From Peptoniphilus pacaensis (GTDB lineage: Bacteria > Bacillota > Clostridia > Tissierellales > Peptoniphilaceae): DNA of 64,000 nucleotides. Under the pieces are notes generated by a model. It was not told the DNA's origin. It worked only from the letters and a program-made list of their open reading frames with translations, and searched no databases. The position numbers and the translations under genes were made by a program. The DNA lies in the NCBI RefSeq assembly GCF_900088125.1, contig NZ_FLQT01000003.1, forward strand, positions 62,001-126,000. The letters are read 5' to 3'. This document shows positions 16,124-24,969 of the stretch, piece by piece. Positions within the stretch are counted from its first letter, which is position 1, and each line of letters opens with the position of its first letter.

Positions 16124-18202
16124 TTAAGCTACGGTATAGTCCCTCATGTTTTCCATGGCAATGGCCACGGTAGATGAGTTGTGCAGGAAGGACGACGCCG
16201 TGTTGGAAAGGACGCCGAAGTAACCCAAGGCAATCAAGAGGGTATTGAAAGAGATAATCTTGTTGTAATCCCTATGAATGCGAGCTTCCAGTTCCTTGGC
16301 GATCTTTACCACTTCCACAATGGAAGCCAGGTCGTCGCTGCCGATGGCGATATCCGCAATTTCCCGGGCAATGTCTGCGCCCTTGTGCATGGCGATGCCC
16401 ACATCGGCGCCGGAAAGGGCCACGGAATCGTTGATTCCATCGCCGATCATGACGACTTTTCTTCCCATTTCTTTTTGCCTGTGGATATACTCCGCCTTGG
16501 CTTCCGGGAGCACTTGGGAACGGTAGTAATCCAGGCCCAAGCTTTCCGCCACATAGCGGGCGGAGTTTTCCGCATCGCCGGTGAGCATGGCAATATTGGT
16601 AAAGCCCAATTCCCTTAGGGTATCTACGGTTTCTTTCGCATCTTCCCGAATGGGATCGGCGATACACAATACGGCGATGAGCTCGCCGTCGTAAGCCAAG
16701 TAAAGGAGAGAGTAATTTTCTTTGAGTTCTTCGATCGTGGCTTCTTTTTCCGGCGTCAGGCGCACCTTTTCGTCGTCGAAAATAAAATGGGCCGAGCCGA
16801 TTAAGGCCGCCTTGCCGTCGATCTTGGATGAAATTCCGTGAGCGACGATGTATTCCGTCTCCGAATGCATTTCATCGTGATGCAGATTTCGTTTAATGGC
16901 CGCATTCACGACGGCATTGGCAATGGAATGGGGGAAGTGTTCTTCCAGGCAAGCTGCGATACGCAAGCAGCCGTCTTCCGTATGCCCGTCGAAGGCGATG
17001 ACTTTTTCCACGGTAGGCGTGGATTTCGTCAAGGTGCCCGTCTTGTCGAAGACGATGGTATCCGCTTGAGCCAAGCTTTCCAAATACTTGCCGCCTTTTA
17101 CCAATACATCCATTTGGCCGGATTGGCTCATGGCCTTCATGACGGCAATGGGAATGGTGAGCTTCAATGCACAGGAATAGTCCACCATTAAAAAGGCCTT
17201 GGCCTTGTTGACGGAACGTGTCAGCGCATAAGAGCCAACGGCTCCCAAGAAGGAATACTTCACCAGAGAATCCGCCATGCTTTCCGCTTTTTTCTGCGCC
17301 ATGGACTTGTTCTTTTCACTTTCGCCGATCAACTTAATAATATTGTTCATGCGGCTTTCGTTGTAAAGTTTCTCCGTCTTGACGTGGAGCATGCCTTCTT
17401 CCAAAACGGTGCCTGCGAAGACGCTTTTGCCCTCTTCTTTTTTCACGGGCACGCTTTCGCCGGTAAAGGACGATTGATTCACCATGCCGACGCCTTTGAT
17501 GACGGTGCCGTCCACGGGAACGACGGTACCCATGGTCACTTCCACCACATCTCCGACGGCGACATCACGCAGATTTTTGACGTATTTTTCTTCGCCTTCC
17601 ACGACGAAAACTTTGTCGACTTTTAATTCCAGGGTGCGAACCAAATCGCTTTGAGATTTCTTAAAGGTCCACTCTTCCAATTTTTCGCCCAGATTCAACA
17701 GGAACATAATGGAAGAGGCCGCGGCAAAGTCGTTGGTGGCCAACGAAACGCCGATGGCGGTCGCATCCAACACTTCTACATTTAATTTCCGGTTATACAG
17801 GGCGATGACGCCGCGTTTCATAAACCGAGATGCCCGCACCAAAGTGACCACGGTCCGAATGGGCATGGGCAAAAAGTTTTTCATCACGAAGCGCACTTCA
17901 AAGGCGTCGCGAACGATGTGGAAGAGCTCTTTTTCTTCCAGGGGAATATAAGACGTGTCGTCGATTTCGAAATCATCTAAACTCGTCACGTCTAAATCCA
18001 ACAACATGCGACAGGCTCTTTTTAATCCGGCTTCGTCGTGGTTCACGATAATGCTGCCGGATACGGTAGAGACCTTTGCACAGGAAACACCGGGCAATTC
18101 TTCCAAAAGGTATTTCACCTTATTGGCCCGGGAATAGCTTAATGGGTACTCGGTGGAAAAACGTGTCCGCCCGGGTACGCGATGGGCAATGGAAACTTTC
18201 AT
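16124..18202 (-). CDS. Heavy-metal-type P1B ATPase with SCAL membrane motif
   Basis: A 692-residue P-type ATPase. The N-terminal ferredoxin-like domain (about 1-75) lacks the CxxC of ordinary HMA domains. Actuator TGES is at 247-250, phosphorylation DKTGTLT at 386-392, and GDGIND in the hinge. The transmembrane metal motif reads SCALKLTIP (343-351) in place of the CPC of copper or zinc pumps, and a C-terminal LHNSSTV occurs. It probably exports a metal, and manganese, zinc and iron all remain open. It is co-transcribed with the DUF6110 gene one base upstream, a pairing I recall from other Firmicutes. Confidence 0.9.
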   Translation of the reverse strand: MKVSIAHRVPGRTRFSTEYPLSYSRANKVKYLLEELPGVSCAKVSTVSGSIIVNHDEAGLKRACRMLLDLDVTSLDDFEIDDTSYIPLEEKELFHIVRDAFEVRFVMKNFLPMPIRTVVTLVRASRFMKRGVIALYNRKLNVEVLDATAIGVSLATNDFAAASSIMFLLNLGEKLEEWTFKKSQSDLVRTLELKVDKVFVVEGEEKYVKNLRDVAVGDVVEVTMGTVVPVDGTVIKGVGMVNQSSFTGESVPVKKEEGKSVFAGTVLEEGMLHVKTEKLYNESRMNNIIKLIGESEKNKSMAQKKAESMADSLVKYSFLGAVGSYALTRSVNKAKAFLMVDYSCALKLTIPIAVMKAMSQSGQMDVLVKGGKYLESLAQADTIVFDKTGTLTKSTPTVEKVIAFDGHTEDGCLRIAACLEEHFPHSIANAVVNAAIKRNLHHDEMHSETEYIVAHGISSKIDGKAALIGSAHFIFDDEKVRLTPEKEATIEELKENYSLLYLAYDGELIAVLCIADPIREDAKETVDTLRELGFTNIAMLTGDAENSARYVAESLGLDYYRSQVLPEAKAEYIHRQKEMGRKVVMIGDGINDSVALSGADVGIAMHKGADIAREIADIAIGSDDLASIVEVVKIAKELEARIHRDYNKIISFNTLLIALGYFGVLSNTASSFLHNSSTVAIAMENMRDYTVA

Positions 18203-18203
18203 T

Positions 18204-18503
18204 TTATTCAGCGGCTTCCGCTAATTCTTCACAAGCTTCGGCTAAATCTTCCGCCGTTTCCTTGGCTTCTTCGGCTTCTTTCTTCGCTCTTTCGTCTTCT
18301 GCCTTTTTAATCTTCGCTTCAGCTACGATGTCTTCGGTGTTTTCTTTCGCTTTTTCGATGGTCTTATCGATGCACTCTTTCACCTTCATGCTTTCGCTGA
18401 CGGTGTTTACCGCCAGATTCTTGACTGCGTTGGACTTCACGATTTTGTCTCCTACGACGCCGAGTAAAACACCGGCGCCAACGCTTAATAATTTTTTGTT
18501 CAT
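18204..18503 (-). CDS. DUF6110 family small protein
   Basis: A 99-residue protein: a short hydrophobic N-terminal helix (LLSVGAGVLLGVVGDKIV), then the VKNLAVNTV and IDKTIEKAKENTEDIVAEAK segments. It ends in a long, highly charged Glu/Lys/Ala helix that is probably a coiled coil. This matches DUF6110 proteins found directly upstream of SCAL-type P-type ATPases. It is the first gene of the transcript, with AGAGGTGA ahead of the ATG and a strong promoter. A membrane-bound accessory or metal-buffering partner of the ATPase is a reasonable guess. Confidence 0.78.
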   Translation of the reverse strand: MNKKLLSVGAGVLLGVVGDKIVKSNAVKNLAVNTVSESMKVKECIDKTIEKAKENTEDIVAEAKIKKAEDERAKKEAEEAKETAEDLAEACEELAEAAE

Positions 18504-18526
18504 AAATAATCACCTCTTTGATTGAC

Positions 18527-18555
18527 ATCATACCATCTTCATTATCATTTATCAA
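18527..18555 (-). promoter_or_regulatory. Promoter of the DUF6110-metal ATPase operon
   Basis: On the minus strand, TTGATA (18550-18555), a 17-bp spacer, then TATGAT (18527-18532). The spacer holds ATGATAATGAAGATGG, which resembles half-sites of Fur/MntR-type operators, but no clear palindrome is present. Confidence 0.8.
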
Positions 18556-18921
18556 TACATAATTTACGTTCTCTTCTTTTATTTTTTACTTTTTAGAGAT
18601 ATATACATGTAATTCCCTTATATTCAGGTCTTTATACGCCTTTTTTCTCCGCTTATTTATGAATGGTTGCTACTTACGAATATTTAATTGATATTGATAA
18701 ACATATTCCTGTGTGCTTTCCGTTTAATTACTTCTTTTCTCCTCACTATTCTTCAGTTTACTTTATATGCTTCTTTTCGAAACCCGAGCGTAAAGGATAA
18801 TCCCCATCATTTATCCCTTTTCGTGAGGCTTTTCTTTTTTATCGTCGGCGCCTTTTATTTCGCCGTCGCCCCTTTTTCTTTATTTTGAATTTTACAAATG
18901 ATAAACGAAATCATTCTACCA
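18556..18921. other. Gene-free AT-rich spacer
   Basis: No open frame with a ribosome site, RNA gene or clear hairpin was seen between the ATPase promoter and the IS200 end. Confidence 0.5.
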
Positions 18922-19640
18922 ATCAGAACCACCGGCTTAGCCGGTGGTTTGTCATGCCCCTATAAGGGGCTGTTACCGGCAGCACTCTCGTGCTCTGAAT
19001 TTCTTCCTCTTGCAACAATTCCTCAGTTGGCGCTAAAGCGCCTGTTCTCATACTTTATTTGACCTGCTGACCCGTAAACGGATCGATGAATTCCTTCATG
19101 CTTATCTGATCCGCCATATAATCTTCTTCCAATTGGTTTTTGATGTATTCTTGAATTTTTTTCGCATTTTTTCCCGCAGTATCGACGTAGTACCCTCTAC
19201 ACCAGAAATGCCTATTTCCATATTTGTACTTCAGATTTGCGTGTCTATCAAAAATGATTAAGCTACTTTTCCCTTTTAAGTATCCCATGATTTGAGATAC
19301 ACTATATTTCGGTGGAATTTCCAGCAGCATATGTATATGATCCGGACAACATTCCGCTTCGATTATATTTATTCCTTTTCTCTCGCATAGGTCTCTTAAT
19401 GTTTTTCCTATGTCTTGTTTCAATTTCCCGTATATAACCTGCCGCCTATATTTTGGCGCAAACACAATATGATACTTACAATTCCAACTTGTATGTGCTA
19501 AGCTGTTCTTATCCATATGGATACCTCCTTGATATTTTATTGCCGATAACACAATAATTTTATCATAGGAGGTTCTTTTTTTACTTGAAGCTAAAGCTTT
19601 TTATGCCTACCACCAGCATAGCTGGTGGTTTATTCATGCT
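18922..19640 (-). mobile_element. IS200/IS605-type insertion sequence (tnpA only)
   Basis: One Y1 transposase gene lies between subterminal hairpins and no terminal inverted repeats, as in IS200. The left-hand hairpin ACCACCGGC-TTA-GCCGGTGGT is at 18928-18948, followed by ATAAGGGGC-type and further small palindromes. The right-hand hairpin ACCACCAGC/GCTGGTGGT is at 19609-19629. There is no tnpB. The outer limits are estimates. A degraded copy of the left-hand end occurs at 45.2 kb. Confidence 0.88.
19055..19516 (-). CDS. tnpA: IS200-type Y1 transposase TnpA
   Basis: The start is the ATG at 19516 behind AAGGAGG; the longer frame to 19552 is unnecessary. The 153-residue protein has the HUH motif in CCPDHIHMLLEIPP and a catalytic Tyr in the C-terminal helix region near YYVDTAGKNAKKIQEYI. 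Length and motifs are complete for the family, so the element may be active. It nicks single-stranded DNA at the subterminal hairpins and moves it without target duplication. Confidence 0.95.
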   Translation of the reverse strand: MDKNSLAHTSWNCKYHIVFAPKYRRQVIYGKLKQDIGKTLRDLCERKGINIIEAECCPDHIHMLLEIPPKYSVSQIMGYLKGKSSLIIFDRHANLKYKYGNRHFWCRGYYVDTAGKNAKKIQEYIKNQLEEDYMADQISMKEFIDPFTGQQVK

Positions 19641-19656
19641 AAAGCGCACAATTAAA

Positions 19657-19678
19657 AATCGACGATTGCTCGTCGATT
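19657..19678 (-). terminator. Terminator of the class II aldolase gene
   Basis: AATCGACGA-TTGC-TCGTCGATT, followed by TTTAATT on the minus strand. Confidence 0.8.
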
Positions 19679-19681
19679 GTT

Positions 19682-20326
19682 TTATTGCCCGTAGGTCTTC
19701 ATCTGTTCGATGACTTCTTTTATTTTCTCTTCCGGAATCAATTGAATGGGCTTGTTCGTGGCAAGGGCGGTCATGTACATAAAGGCACAAAATTCCAAAT
19801 CCCGCGTCAAGCTCAGGGCTTCCTTTAAATTTTTTCCTCCGGCGATAAGGCCGTGATTGGCGAGGATCACCGCCTTGACATCCTTCCCCAAGGCCTTTAC
19901 CGCGGACTCAGCCAGCGCTTCGGTGCCGAAAGTTTCGTAGGGTGCGAGAGGCACGGAGCCGGCGCCTGAAGATGCGATTAAATAGCTGACGGGCCCCAAG
20001 TCTTCCCCTAAAACGGAGAAGGCGCTGATGTAGGGGCTGTGGCAATGGATCAAGGCGCGAATGTCGGGACGTGCCCGATAGATGGCGGCGTGCATGTGCC
20101 ATTCCGACGAAGGCTTCCGCGTCCCGCCCAAGACATTGCCCTCCGGGTCCATATGCACCAGGTCACTCTTTTTCAGGACGTCATAGGCCATGCCGGACGG
20201 CGTGATGAAGAAGCTTTTGCTGTCGTCGCTCCTGACGGATAAATTTCCGCCGCTGCCCGACGTCAGCCCTTCATTCACCAGGGCCAAGCCGTATTGAATC
20301 AGATCGTTTCTATCCTTCGTTTCCAT
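19682..20326 (-). CDS. Class II aldolase/adducin family protein (FucA-like)
   Basis: The start is taken as the ATG at 20326 (METKDRNDLIQYGLALV), ten bases after AAGGAGG. An ATG at 20335 sits on top of that site, and the frame further upstream crosses the promoter. The 214-residue protein has the phosphate-binding SGSGGNLSVR loop, zinc His ligands in IHCHSPY and NHG, and acid Glu in SSEWHMHAAIY. The family contains L-fuculose-phosphate and related aldolases as well as methylthioribulose-phosphate dehydratases. The substrate is not evident because no sugar-kinase or isomerase gene is nearby. Confidence 0.88.
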   Translation of the reverse strand: METKDRNDLIQYGLALVNEGLTSGSGGNLSVRSDDSKSFFITPSGMAYDVLKKSDLVHMDPEGNVLGGTRKPSSEWHMHAAIYRARPDIRALIHCHSPYISAFSVLGEDLGPVSYLIASSGAGSVPLAPYETFGTEALAESAVKALGKDVKAVILANHGLIAGGKNLKEALSLTRDLEFCAFMYMTALATNKPIQLIPEEKIKEVIEQMKTYGQ

Positions 20327-20348
20327 AATTTCCATTCCTCCTTGGCAC

Positions 20349-20378
20349 ATTATACTCTGACGAGAGATTGCCTTGCAA
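20349..20378 (-). promoter_or_regulatory. Promoter of the class II aldolase gene, shared with the divergent helicase
   Basis: Minus strand: TTGCAA (20373-20378), 18-bp spacer, TATAAT (20349-20354). The same palindromic TTGCAA region is overlapped by the plus-strand helicase promoter, whose -10 TATAAT is at 20393-20398. Confidence 0.7.
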
Positions 20379-20413
20379 GGGATAAAAGCGTGTATAATAC
20401 TATTGGTGATAGT

Positions 20414-22696
20414 ATGAAAAACCATTGGTCCGTACGAAAGCTGGTGGCCTTTACCTTGCGTAGCGGCGACATCGATTCCGGCTTTCTGTCCCATAAGCGG
20501 GCACAGGAAGGCATTCGCCTTCATCAAAAACTACAGAAAAACTATCCGCCCACTTTCGAGACCGAAGTGGAAATCGAAGGCCCCGTGGCCTACGAGGGCG
20601 GCGAGATTTATTTACAGGGCCGCATCGATGGACTGGATAGAGACGCTCGCCTTCTCGATGAAATAAAATCCACGGTCTACTCCAAGGAAGCCATCGACGC
20701 GCGCCCCGACGAGCTCCACTGGGCTCAGCTCAAATGCTACGGCTATCTCTATGCCAAAGCCAATGAGTTGGATGAGGTGCATCTGCGCCTCACCTACATT
20801 CGCATCGAAGACGAAGAGGTCTTTCGCTACGACAAAACCATGTCCTTCGCCGAACTGGACGCCTTTATGAAAGGGGTCATGGCGCGGTTTCAGCGCATAC
20901 AGAAGCGGCTGAAGGATTTCGAAGCCCTCTCCCTTCAATCGGCTCGGGATTTAAAATTTCCCTACGAGGATTTTCGTAAAGGCCAGCGGGACATGGCGGT
21001 GGCGGTTTATAATATGATTCAGAGCGAAGGTACCCTCCTCGTGCAGGCGCCGACGGGGATCGGCAAGACCATCGCCACTTTGTTTTCATCCATTAAAGCC
21101 ATTGGCGAAGGATTGATCGACGGTGTCTTTTACGCTACAGGCCGCTCCACGCAGAAGACCGTGGCCGTAGAAACCCTTGCTCTCTTAAGGGAGAAGGGGC
21201 TTCGGATAAAGAGCACGGAGCTCGTGGCCAAGGAGAAGGCCTGCCTCAACGACGAGGTGGCTTGCACCCCCGAGAGCTGCCCCTATGCCAAGGGCCACTA
21301 CGACCGCCTCATCGACGGCATCGTGGCCATTTACGACGCAGAGGATTTGTTCGACGGGCCTACCGTGGCTCGCTACGCCGAGAAGCACAAGCTCTGTCCC
21401 TTTGAATTTGCCCTGGATCTGAGTAATCTGTCCTCGGTTTTAATCGGCGATTACAATTACGTCTTTCATCCGAAAAGTTATTTGGAGCGGCTCATGGAGG
21501 ATCGGGACCGCTTGAAGCGCACCTGTCTTCTCATGGACGAGGCCCACAATCTCATCGACCGGGGTCGGGATATGTATTCGGGCAGCCTTTCCGTTCAGGC
21601 TTTAGAATCTGCGGACTATCCTTCGAAAAAAACGGAGGCCTTGGCCCGGGACTTGGCGGAAAAGATTCGCGAGCTCACGGCGGTGGAAAATCAAACCTAT
21701 GACGCCCTGCCCGACGCCTTAACGGATGCCGTAGAGGATTTAATCGATGCCATGGCCAACTACCTGGGCCGGCTTCACGTGGAGCCCGAGGAGGACTTTC
21801 TCGAGCTTTACTTCCGACTTTTGGATTGGCAGAACTTAAATCTCTATTACGACGAAGAGCGCTTTACCTTTTTCGTTCCCGAGGAAAACACCTTGACCAT
21901 CATGTGTCTGGATCCTTCCAAGGTGCTTGCCGCGCGGCGGGGCTTATTTCAGTCGGCGGTGTATTTTTCCGCCACCCTGTCTCCCATGGACTACCACGCC
22001 TACTGCCTGGGCGCCGGCGAGGAGAAAAAGACCATGGCGCTGGAAAGCCCCTTCGATCCCGCTCATCTCTTGGTCCTTCACCCGCCCGGCCTGTCCACCC
22101 GGTATAAGGACCGAGCCCGCACCCTGAATGAGATCAGCCGCTACTTACAGGCTTTTTCTACGACGAAAGAAGGCAATTTCATCCACTTCTTCCCCTCCTA
22201 CGCCTACAAGGAGCAGGTATACGATGCCTGCGAGGATTGGGAAGTCGAGGGCCACGACCAAATTCGCTTTATGACGGAAAGGGACCGGGCCGCCTACATC
22301 GAACGCTTCCGCAAAGAAAAACCCGTTCACGGCTACGCAGTCATGGGCGGCGCCTTTTCCGAGGGCGTGGATCTTTCCGGCGACGCCCTCATGGGGGTCA
22401 GCATTCTGACTCTCTCCCTCCCCGGCCTTTCCCGGGAGCGGGAGCTGATCAAGGACCGTTTTAATCGATTGGGTAAAGACGGCTACGCCTATGCCTACAC
22501 CTATCCGGGGCTCACGAAAGTGGTACAGGCCGCCGGGCGCATCATTCGTTCCCATGAGGATCGGGGCCAGCTCCTTCTCTTAGACGACCGCTACCTGCGC
22601 CCCGATATTCGCGCCTTGCTTCCCGCCCAATGGCGCGTGGAAACCGTGATCTCGATTGAAGACATGAAAGAAAAAATAAAATCATTTTGGAGGTAA
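20414..22696 (+). CDS. DinG/Rad3-type helicase with N-terminal PD-(D/E)XK nuclease domain
   Basis: The start is the ATG at 20414 after GGTGAT; the frame upstream covers the promoter. The 760-residue protein begins with a Cas4-like nuclease fold whose active-site residues appear in GRIDG (69-73) and DEIKST (82-87). The XPD-type helicase follows: Walker A APTGIGKT (212-219), four Fe-S-cluster-like Cys at 277, 284, 289 and 328, DEAH at 375-378, and motif VI QAAGRIIRS near the C-terminus. It probably unwinds and processes damaged DNA. Genes for trmL and birA follow at once, so the three form an operon. Confidence 0.92.
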   Translation: MKNHWSVRKLVAFTLRSGDIDSGFLSHKRAQEGIRLHQKLQKNYPPTFETEVEIEGPVAYEGGEIYLQGRIDGLDRDARLLDEIKSTVYSKEAIDARPDELHWAQLKCYGYLYAKANELDEVHLRLTYIRIEDEEVFRYDKTMSFAELDAFMKGVMARFQRIQKRLKDFEALSLQSARDLKFPYEDFRKGQRDMAVAVYNMIQSEGTLLVQAPTGIGKTIATLFSSIKAIGEGLIDGVFYATGRSTQKTVAVETLALLREKGLRIKSTELVAKEKACLNDEVACTPESCPYAKGHYDRLIDGIVAIYDAEDLFDGPTVARYAEKHKLCPFEFALDLSNLSSVLIGDYNYVFHPKSYLERLMEDRDRLKRTCLLMDEAHNLIDRGRDMYSGSLSVQALESADYPSKKTEALARDLAEKIRELTAVENQTYDALPDALTDAVEDLIDAMANYLGRLHVEPEEDFLELYFRLLDWQNLNLYYDEERFTFFVPEENTLTIMCLDPSKVLAARRGLFQSAVYFSATLSPMDYHAYCLGAGEEKKTMALESPFDPAHLLVLHPPGLSTRYKDRARTLNEISRYLQAFSTTKEGNFIHFFPSYAYKEQVYDACEDWEVEGHDQIRFMTERDRAAYIERFRKEKPVHGYAVMGGAFSEGVDLSGDALMGVSILTLSLPGLSRERELIKDRFNRLGKDGYAYAYTYPGLTKVVQAAGRIIRSHEDRGQLLLLDDRYLRPDIRALLPAQWRVETVISIEDMKEKIKSFWR

Positions 22697-22698
22697 AA

Positions 22699-23166
22699 AT
22701 GACCTTGCACATCTGTTTAGTAGAACCTGAAATTCCCCACAACACCGGCGCCGTCGCCCGCAGCTGCGGTTTGACGAAAAGCGTCCTTCACCTGGTGCGT
22801 CCCCTGGGCTTTTCCGTAGACGACAAGCATTTGAAGCGCTGCGGTCTCGATTATTGGCACCTGGTGGACATTCGCTACCACGATAGTATCGAGGAAGTCA
22901 TGGAAGAATACAAAGACCATCGCTTCTTCTTTGCCTCGACCAAGGCCCACAAGCGCTACAGCGACATTGAATTTCAAGACGGAGACTTCTTGGTCTTCGG
23001 CAAGGAAACCAAGGGGCTGCCGGAGCCGCTACTGGAAGCCCACGACGATACGGCCATTCGCATTCCCATGCTGAAAGATTTCGGCCGCAGCTTAAATCTT
23101 TCCGTCTCCGTCAACATCATTCTCTTCGAAGCCTTGCGGCAGCTGGATTATCCGGGGATGGCATAA
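22699..23166 (+). CDS. trmL: tRNA (cytidine/uridine-34-2'-O)-methyltransferase TrmL
   Basis: The start is the ATG at 22699, five bases after TGGAGG. The 155-residue SPOUT methyltransferase begins LHICLVEPEIPHNTGAVARSC. The knot region has DFLVFGKETKGLPEP and ends in IPMLKDFGRSLNLSVSVNIILFE, all diagnostic for TrmL/CspR. It 2'-O-methylates the wobble base of tRNA-Leu isoacceptors. The stop overlaps the birA start (TAATG). Confidence 0.95.
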   Translation: MTLHICLVEPEIPHNTGAVARSCGLTKSVLHLVRPLGFSVDDKHLKRCGLDYWHLVDIRYHDSIEEVMEEYKDHRFFFASTKAHKRYSDIEFQDGDFLVFGKETKGLPEPLLEAHDDTAIRIPMLKDFGRSLNLSVSVNIILFEALRQLDYPGMA

Positions 23167-24116
23167 TGAAAACCAAAGACTATATTTTAAACGCGCTGAA
23201 AGAAGCCGATGACTACCTTTCCGGCGAAGAGCTGGCGGGAGAATTAAACATTTCCCGCGCCGCCGTGTGGCAGGCCATAAAGGCTTTGAGAAAAGAAGGC
23301 CACCACATCGACGCAATTACCAATCGCGGCTACCGATTAAACGAAGGCTACGAGGCATTGGACGAAGAGGCCATTAAAAATCGCCTCAATGACGAATTAA
23401 ATCGAGTACCCGTTTTAATTAAAGACAGCGTCGATTCCACCAACGATTCCATTTTCCGCGAAGACGCAAGAGCTGCCCTGCCCTCTTTCTCCTTTATGGC
23501 GGCGGAAGAACAGACCGCCGGCAAGGGGCGGGTGGGCAAGTCCTTCCACTCCCCCTTCGGCACGGGCCTTTACTTTTCCACCATCCTTCACGGCGAAGAC
23601 GTAGCCGATCCCGCCGTCCTCACCATGGCCGCCGCCGTGGCGTGCAAAGAAGCCCTTTTGATGCAGACCGACGAGGACGTGAAGATTAAATGGGTCAACG
23701 ATTTGTATTTGGATCACAAAAAAATCGCCGGCATATTGACGGAAGCGGACTTTTCCCGGGGATACGCCCGCTACGTCATCGGTATGGGCATCAATATCGC
23801 CACGGCGGATGACGCCTTTAAGAAGCAGGCTCTTCCCGCCGCAGGCTCCCTGCACGAAACCGTTTCAAGAAATCAACTGGCGGCGGACATTATGAACCGC
23901 CTCTACGCCCTGCTCCACGGCCCCGCCCACGCCATCGTGGACGCTTACCGAAAATATAATCTCACCATAGGAAAGACCGTTCGCTTCGCCAAGGGCGATA
24001 TCGAGTACACCGGCCGGGCCACGGCCATCGGCGACGATGGTTCCCTCATCGTGGAGGTAGGTGGCGATACCGTGGCCCTCTCCGCTGGCGCCATTTCCAT
24101 CGAAGGCGAGTGGTGA
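23166..24116 (+). CDS. birA: Bifunctional biotin operon repressor/biotin-[acetyl-CoA-carboxylase] ligase
   Basis: A 316-residue group II BirA. The winged helix at residues 1-60 (LSGEELAGELNISRAAVWQAIKALR) precedes the ligase domain with DSTNDSIFR, the biotinyl-AMP loop GKGRVGKSFHSP, and KWVNDLYLDHKKIAGIL. A small SH3-like C-terminal domain ends the protein. It attaches biotin to carboxylase subunits and, given the winged helix, probably represses biotin genes. It is coupled to trmL through TAATG. No biotin genes lie nearby. Confidence 0.95.
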   Translation: MKTKDYILNALKEADDYLSGEELAGELNISRAAVWQAIKALRKEGHHIDAITNRGYRLNEGYEALDEEAIKNRLNDELNRVPVLIKDSVDSTNDSIFREDARAALPSFSFMAAEEQTAGKGRVGKSFHSPFGTGLYFSTILHGEDVADPAVLTMAAAVACKEALLMQTDEDVKIKWVNDLYLDHKKIAGILTEADFSRGYARYVIGMGINIATADDAFKKQALPAAGSLHETVSRNQLAADIMNRLYALLHGPAHAIVDAYRKYNLTIGKTVRFAKGDIEYTGRATAIGDDGSLIVEVGGDTVALSAGAISIEGEW

Positions 24117-24139
24117 TCTTACAAAGTTCATACTTTCTC

Positions 24140-24168
24140 TTGACAAAAATCGGATTCGGCCGTATAAT
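24140..24168 (+). promoter_or_regulatory. Promoter of tRNA-Ser and SRP RNA
   Basis: TTGACA (24140-24145), 17-bp spacer, TATAAT (24163-24168): a full consensus suited to a stable RNA. Confidence 0.92.
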
Positions 24169-24186
24169 TATATACTGTAATCCAAT

Positions 24187-24278
24187 GGAGAGATGGTTGA
24201 GTTGGTTTAAGGCGCTCGCCTGGAAAGCGGGTATACGTTTATAGCGTATCGGGGGTTCGAATCCCCCTCTCTCCGCCA
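24187..24278 (+). tRNA. tRNA-Ser (anticodon GGA)
   Basis: A 92-nt class II tRNA with a complete acceptor stem GGAGAGA/TCTCTCC, anticodon loop CTGGAAA (GGA), a long variable arm (TATACG...CGTATC), the TTCGAAT T-loop and an encoded CCA. It lies just upstream of the SRP RNA, as in Bacillus subtilis. Confidence 0.97.
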
Positions 24279-24286
24279 GGAAAAGT

Positions 24287-24557
24287 TTGCCATGCTAGAT
24301 GGGGAGTTAGCGGCACCCTGTAACTTGTCATCCGCTACAACAAGATTGAATCCCCGATCCAGCGCATTTTTTTTGCGGCCTGCCCGGAAAAAGTGATGTT
24401 GATGAGTGGGTCCTACGCAATAAGCCCTTGTGAACCGTGTCAGATCTTGACGGAAGCAGCACTAAGCAAGTCCGCTTATGTGACGTAGACTCGCCTACTC
24501 TGAGTTAACTCTTTCGGTAACGCGTGGAAAAATTGTGCAAAGTCGGGTGCATGGCTA
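24287..24557 (+). ncRNA. ffs: Large signal recognition particle RNA (scRNA)
   Basis: About 270 nt. GTGAACCGTGTCAG and GACGGAAGCAGCACTAAGC match the conserved domain IV of bacterial SRP RNA, with an asymmetric loop and a tetraloop-like turn between them. The 5' GCCATGC (24289-24295) pairs with 3' GCATGGC (24549-24555), closing the long Alu-type molecule of Gram-positives. The RNA scaffolds Ffh for co-translational targeting. The ends are estimated from this closing pairing. Confidence 0.93.
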
Positions 24558-24566
24558 CATATAAAG

Positions 24567-24590
24567 AGCGGCTCTTCGGAGCCGCTTTTT
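24567..24590 (+). terminator. Terminator of the SRP RNA
   Basis: AGCGGCTC-TTCG-GAGCCGCT followed by TTTT. Confidence 0.92.
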
Positions 24591-24737
24591 CATTGCGAAA
24601 AACCCCACACAAAAAAGACTCTATAATATCCGTTGGGGAGTAACCTCCTTAATGAATATTTTTGTACAAAAAGATAGCACTTGTTTTCCCTATCACCTAA
24701 AATTAAATCACCACAAAATAATAAAGGGGGCAAACAA

Positions 24738-24969
24738 GTGCAAACCAATATTACCACATTACTTTTAGGAATCCAAGATGTCGAGGTCACCGGAGCTTCA
24801 GAAGAAAGGCGCCTGATTAGCATTGATTGTAAGCCCGTTCATGATCGGATTTGTCCTCATTGTGGCTCGACCCATGCCTGGGTCCATGATCACCGGGAGC
24901 AAGTGCTTCGGGGCGCACCGATGCGGCGCAAGCATGTGCTTCTTCTCATCGAGAAGACACGTTATGCTT
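24738..24969 (+). pseudogene. ISL3-family transposase, N-terminal fragment
   Basis: A GTG at 24738 behind AAAGGGGG opens a frame with the ISL3 features: an initial VQTNITTLLLGIQDVEV segment, a zinc-finger CPHCGSTHAWVHDHR, and an LRGAPMRRKHVLLLIEKTRY strand. The homology stops at about residue 77, where an intact transposase would run to some 400 residues. The frame then enters the antisense of the ECF ATPase gene. This is the left junction of the AT-rich island. Confidence 0.75.

Noticed and set aside
18527-18555. Definite Fur or MntR box before the metal ATPase operon
   Set aside because: Only partial half-site likeness in an AT-rich spacer; no palindrome good enough to claim.
20327-20527. 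Upstream extension of the class II aldolase
   Set aside because: It crosses the divergent promoter and the start of the helicase gene; no family similarity there.
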